Source of the DNA: an uncultured Phycisphaerales bacterium
GTDB lineage: Bacteria; Planctomycetota; Phycisphaerae; Phycisphaerales; SM1A02
Reading direction: 5' to 3'
Length of the DNA: 6,543 bases
Assembly: GCA_946886375.1 (NCBI GenBank)
Contig: CAMPIL010000210.1
Coordinates: 1 to 6,543 of the forward strand
A model generated the notes under the pieces. That model did not search any database. It was not told the DNA's origin and worked only from the letters and a program-made list of their open reading frames with translations. Numbering within the stretch: position 1 is the stretch's first letter; every line of letters begins with the position of its first letter. Of the stretch, positions 5,715 through 6,543 are shown piece by piece. Both the position numbers and the translations under genes were made by a program.

Positions 5715-6380
5715 TGCAAGCAGGTCGTTCACGTTGACCGTGCCGTTGCCGCCAGCCGGTGCAATGTCGCCGGGGCAGGCCGCTGGCGGAACCGGACACG
5801 CACCCCAGCTGTTGATGACTGCAAGCAAGTCGTTCACGTTCACGTTGTGATCGCCGGTCACGTCGGATGGGCACGCCGGTGGCGCGCAGTTCACCGAACC
5901 GGTTTGGCCCGCGTAATTGCGCGGCGAGTTGATGGCCACGATGGCGTTGTCGTTCATCGAGTTCACGCAGTTGGTCGGAACTGCGGGGAAGGTGAAAACG
6001 TCATAGACGTGATAGCGAACAGTGTCGCCGGCCACAGCGAAAAAGTTGGCGGGAATGATGTGGTCCGGAGCCACGGCGCCCGGCAGTGCCGCGTAGGCGG
6101 CGGTGCCCAGCAGAATGCTCTTGTTGCTGGTGGGGCCGACGAGGTTCGACGGGAAGGTGTACTGATTGCCGGTCGCGTCGCTGGTGACCTTGAGGCCGCT
6201 GAGGAAGGTTTCACCAGGAGTGCCGTTCATCTCGCGCAGTTCGATGAACTGAATCGTGCCGCTGGCGTTGCTGAAGACTTCGATAACGTCCCAGGTGTGA
6301 GCGCCGGCGAACGCGGCCGGCGTGCCGGCGGCCGCGGCGAGTATTGCAACAACGGAAGAAACGATGCGTGTTCTTGTCAT
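5685..6380 (-). CDS. Secreted lamin-tail-like protein with dockerin-like tail
   Basis: This 231-residue exported protein has unknown function. A clear Sec signal peptide (basic start MTRTR, hydrophobic core, AFA cleavage site at about 25) is followed by a β-rich core at about 28-163. Its pattern WDVIEVFSN, GTIQFIELRE, FLSGLKVTS, YTFPSNL and ILLGT resembles the lamin-tail domain layout (xxEVxSN...FIELxN...LxGxxL). A Cys/Pro linker (165-171) leads to two dockerin-like units. The first has a good calcium-loop pattern, with D173, T175, D177, N179, N181 and D184. The second (about 205-231) is degenerate in its loop and ends WGACP like the cytochrome. AGGAG at 7-nt spacing supports the start. A strong terminator follows. 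The stop of an upstream zinc-ribbon gene lies 54 bp away on the same strand, so co-transcription is possible. Surface anchoring through the tail is inferred. Confidence 0.85.
   Translation of the reverse strand: MTRTRIVSSVVAILAAAAGTPAAFAGAHTWDVIEVFSNASGTIQFIELREMNGTPGETFLSGLKVTSDATGNQYTFPSNLVGPTSNKSILLGTAAYAALPGAVAPDHIIPANFFAVAGDTVRYHVYDVFTFPAVPTNCVNSMNDNAIVAINSPRNYAGQTGSVNCAPPACPSDVTGDHNVNVNDLLAVINSWGACPVPPAACPGDIAPAGGNGTVNVNDLLAVINAWGACP
5688..5843 (-). repeat. Two dockerin-like repeat units in the lamin-tail-like protein
   Basis: Units at 5793-5843 (VNVNDLLAVINSWGACP) and 5688-5738 (VNVNDLLAVINAWGACP) are 35 codons apart and differ by one residue. Their DNA is also very similar, so they are an internal tandem duplication. 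The spacing differs from the 37 codons in the cytochrome tail. Confidence 0.85.
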
Positions 6381-6387
6381 GGGAATG

Positions 6388-6392
6388 CTCCT
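6388..6392 (-). promoter_or_regulatory. Ribosome binding site of the lamin-tail-like gene
   Basis: AGGAG on the minus strand lies 7 nt before ATG 6380, just ahead of the signal peptide. It is the best Shine-Dalgarno match in the window. Confidence 0.8.
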
Positions 6393-6434
6393 GTAGCAGT
6401 GCGTGGGTGTGTTCGATGAAGGGAAAAGGCCAAT

Positions 6435-6543
6435 TCAGCCGGATGATTCAACGTCGTAAGAAATCTTGCAGGTTGGACAGGTGCGATGCACCACCATGGC
6501 GCATCCGCACAATTCGCAGACTTGGGCTCGATCGAGAGCGGCG
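6435..6543 (-). CDS. C-terminal end of a zinc-ribbon protein (5' end outside window)
   Basis: Reading leftward from the right edge, a frame of 35 codons ends in TGA at 6435-6437. It contains CELCGC and, eight residues later, CPTC in HRTCPTCK, then ends ISYDVESSG. The two CxxC pairs are the classical spacing of a four-cysteine zinc ribbon, so the frame is very probably coding even though it is short. The start and the rest of the protein lie outside the window. I do not recognise the family. The downstream neighbour on the same strand is the lamin-tail-like gene, 54 bp away; I see no clear terminator between them, only a TTTT without a good stem. Confidence 0.65.
   Translation of the reverse strand, partial: AALDRAQVCELCGCAMVVHRTCPTCKISYDVESSG

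Noticed and set aside
5622..6419. Long open frame on + (about 265 codons) opposite the lamin-tail-like gene
   Set aside because: It has no recognisable domain, is rich in Arg, His and Val, and reads through the terminator hairpin. The opposite strand has a signal peptide, a good ribosome binding site and repeats, so this is an antisense shadow.
1..6543. Search for CRISPR arrays, tRNA or rRNA genes, transposases and integrases
   Set aside because: No regularly spaced short repeats, cloverleaf-like segments or mobile-element proteins were seen on either strand. The only repeats are the tail units and their exact 30-nt ends.

Overview
The window looks like chromosomal DNA of a GC-rich bacterium, most likely a planctomycete of the Phycisphaerae type. 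The main reason is that two secreted proteins end in paired dockerin-like repeats of the form VNVNDLLAVINAWG, a C-terminal module I associate with that group. The β-propeller plus di-heme cytochrome c architecture of one of them also fits. This assignment rests on recognition of family patterns, not on a database search.

Layout from left to right. (1) At 1-117 an open frame on + may be the 3' end of an unknown gene. (2) At 165-776 (+) lies a MobA-like molybdenum cofactor guanylyltransferase. (3) At 784-1476 (-) lies a DedA-family membrane protein, convergent with mobA and only 7 bp from it. (4) At 1477-1638 is a divergent intergenic region with a 7-bp hairpin, and at 1639-2802 (+) a class I glycerate kinase. 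(5) At 2777-5494 (-) lies a 905-residue exported protein: signal peptide, YVTN-type propeller blades, two CxxCH heme sites, an EF-hand-like loop and a two-unit dockerin-like tail. Its 3' end overlaps the glycerate kinase 3' end by 26 bp. (6) At 5495-5684 is an intergenic region with a strong minus-strand terminator (12-bp perfect stem plus T-run) and a candidate promoter carrying a dyad. (7) At 5685-6380 (-) lies a 231-residue exported protein with a lamin-tail-like core and the same kind of tail. (8) At 6435-6543 (-) is the C-terminal end of a small zinc-ribbon protein, cut by the window edge.

The left half is ordinary housekeeping and metabolism: cofactor synthesis, membrane maintenance and glycerate use. 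Strands alternate there, so there is no long operon. The right half is a pair of envelope or extracellular proteins that share a C-terminal module. The last nine codons plus stop of the two genes are identical over 30 nt, although the proteins are otherwise unrelated. That points to recent duplication or gene conversion of the tail, or to constraint on it. At the junction of the two halves, the last eight residues of glycerate kinase are read from the antisense strand of this tail, so a tail-bearing gene probably arrived next to glxK and reshaped its 3' end.

I saw no tRNA, rRNA, CRISPR array, transposase or integrase. No gap between genes exceeds 300 bases.
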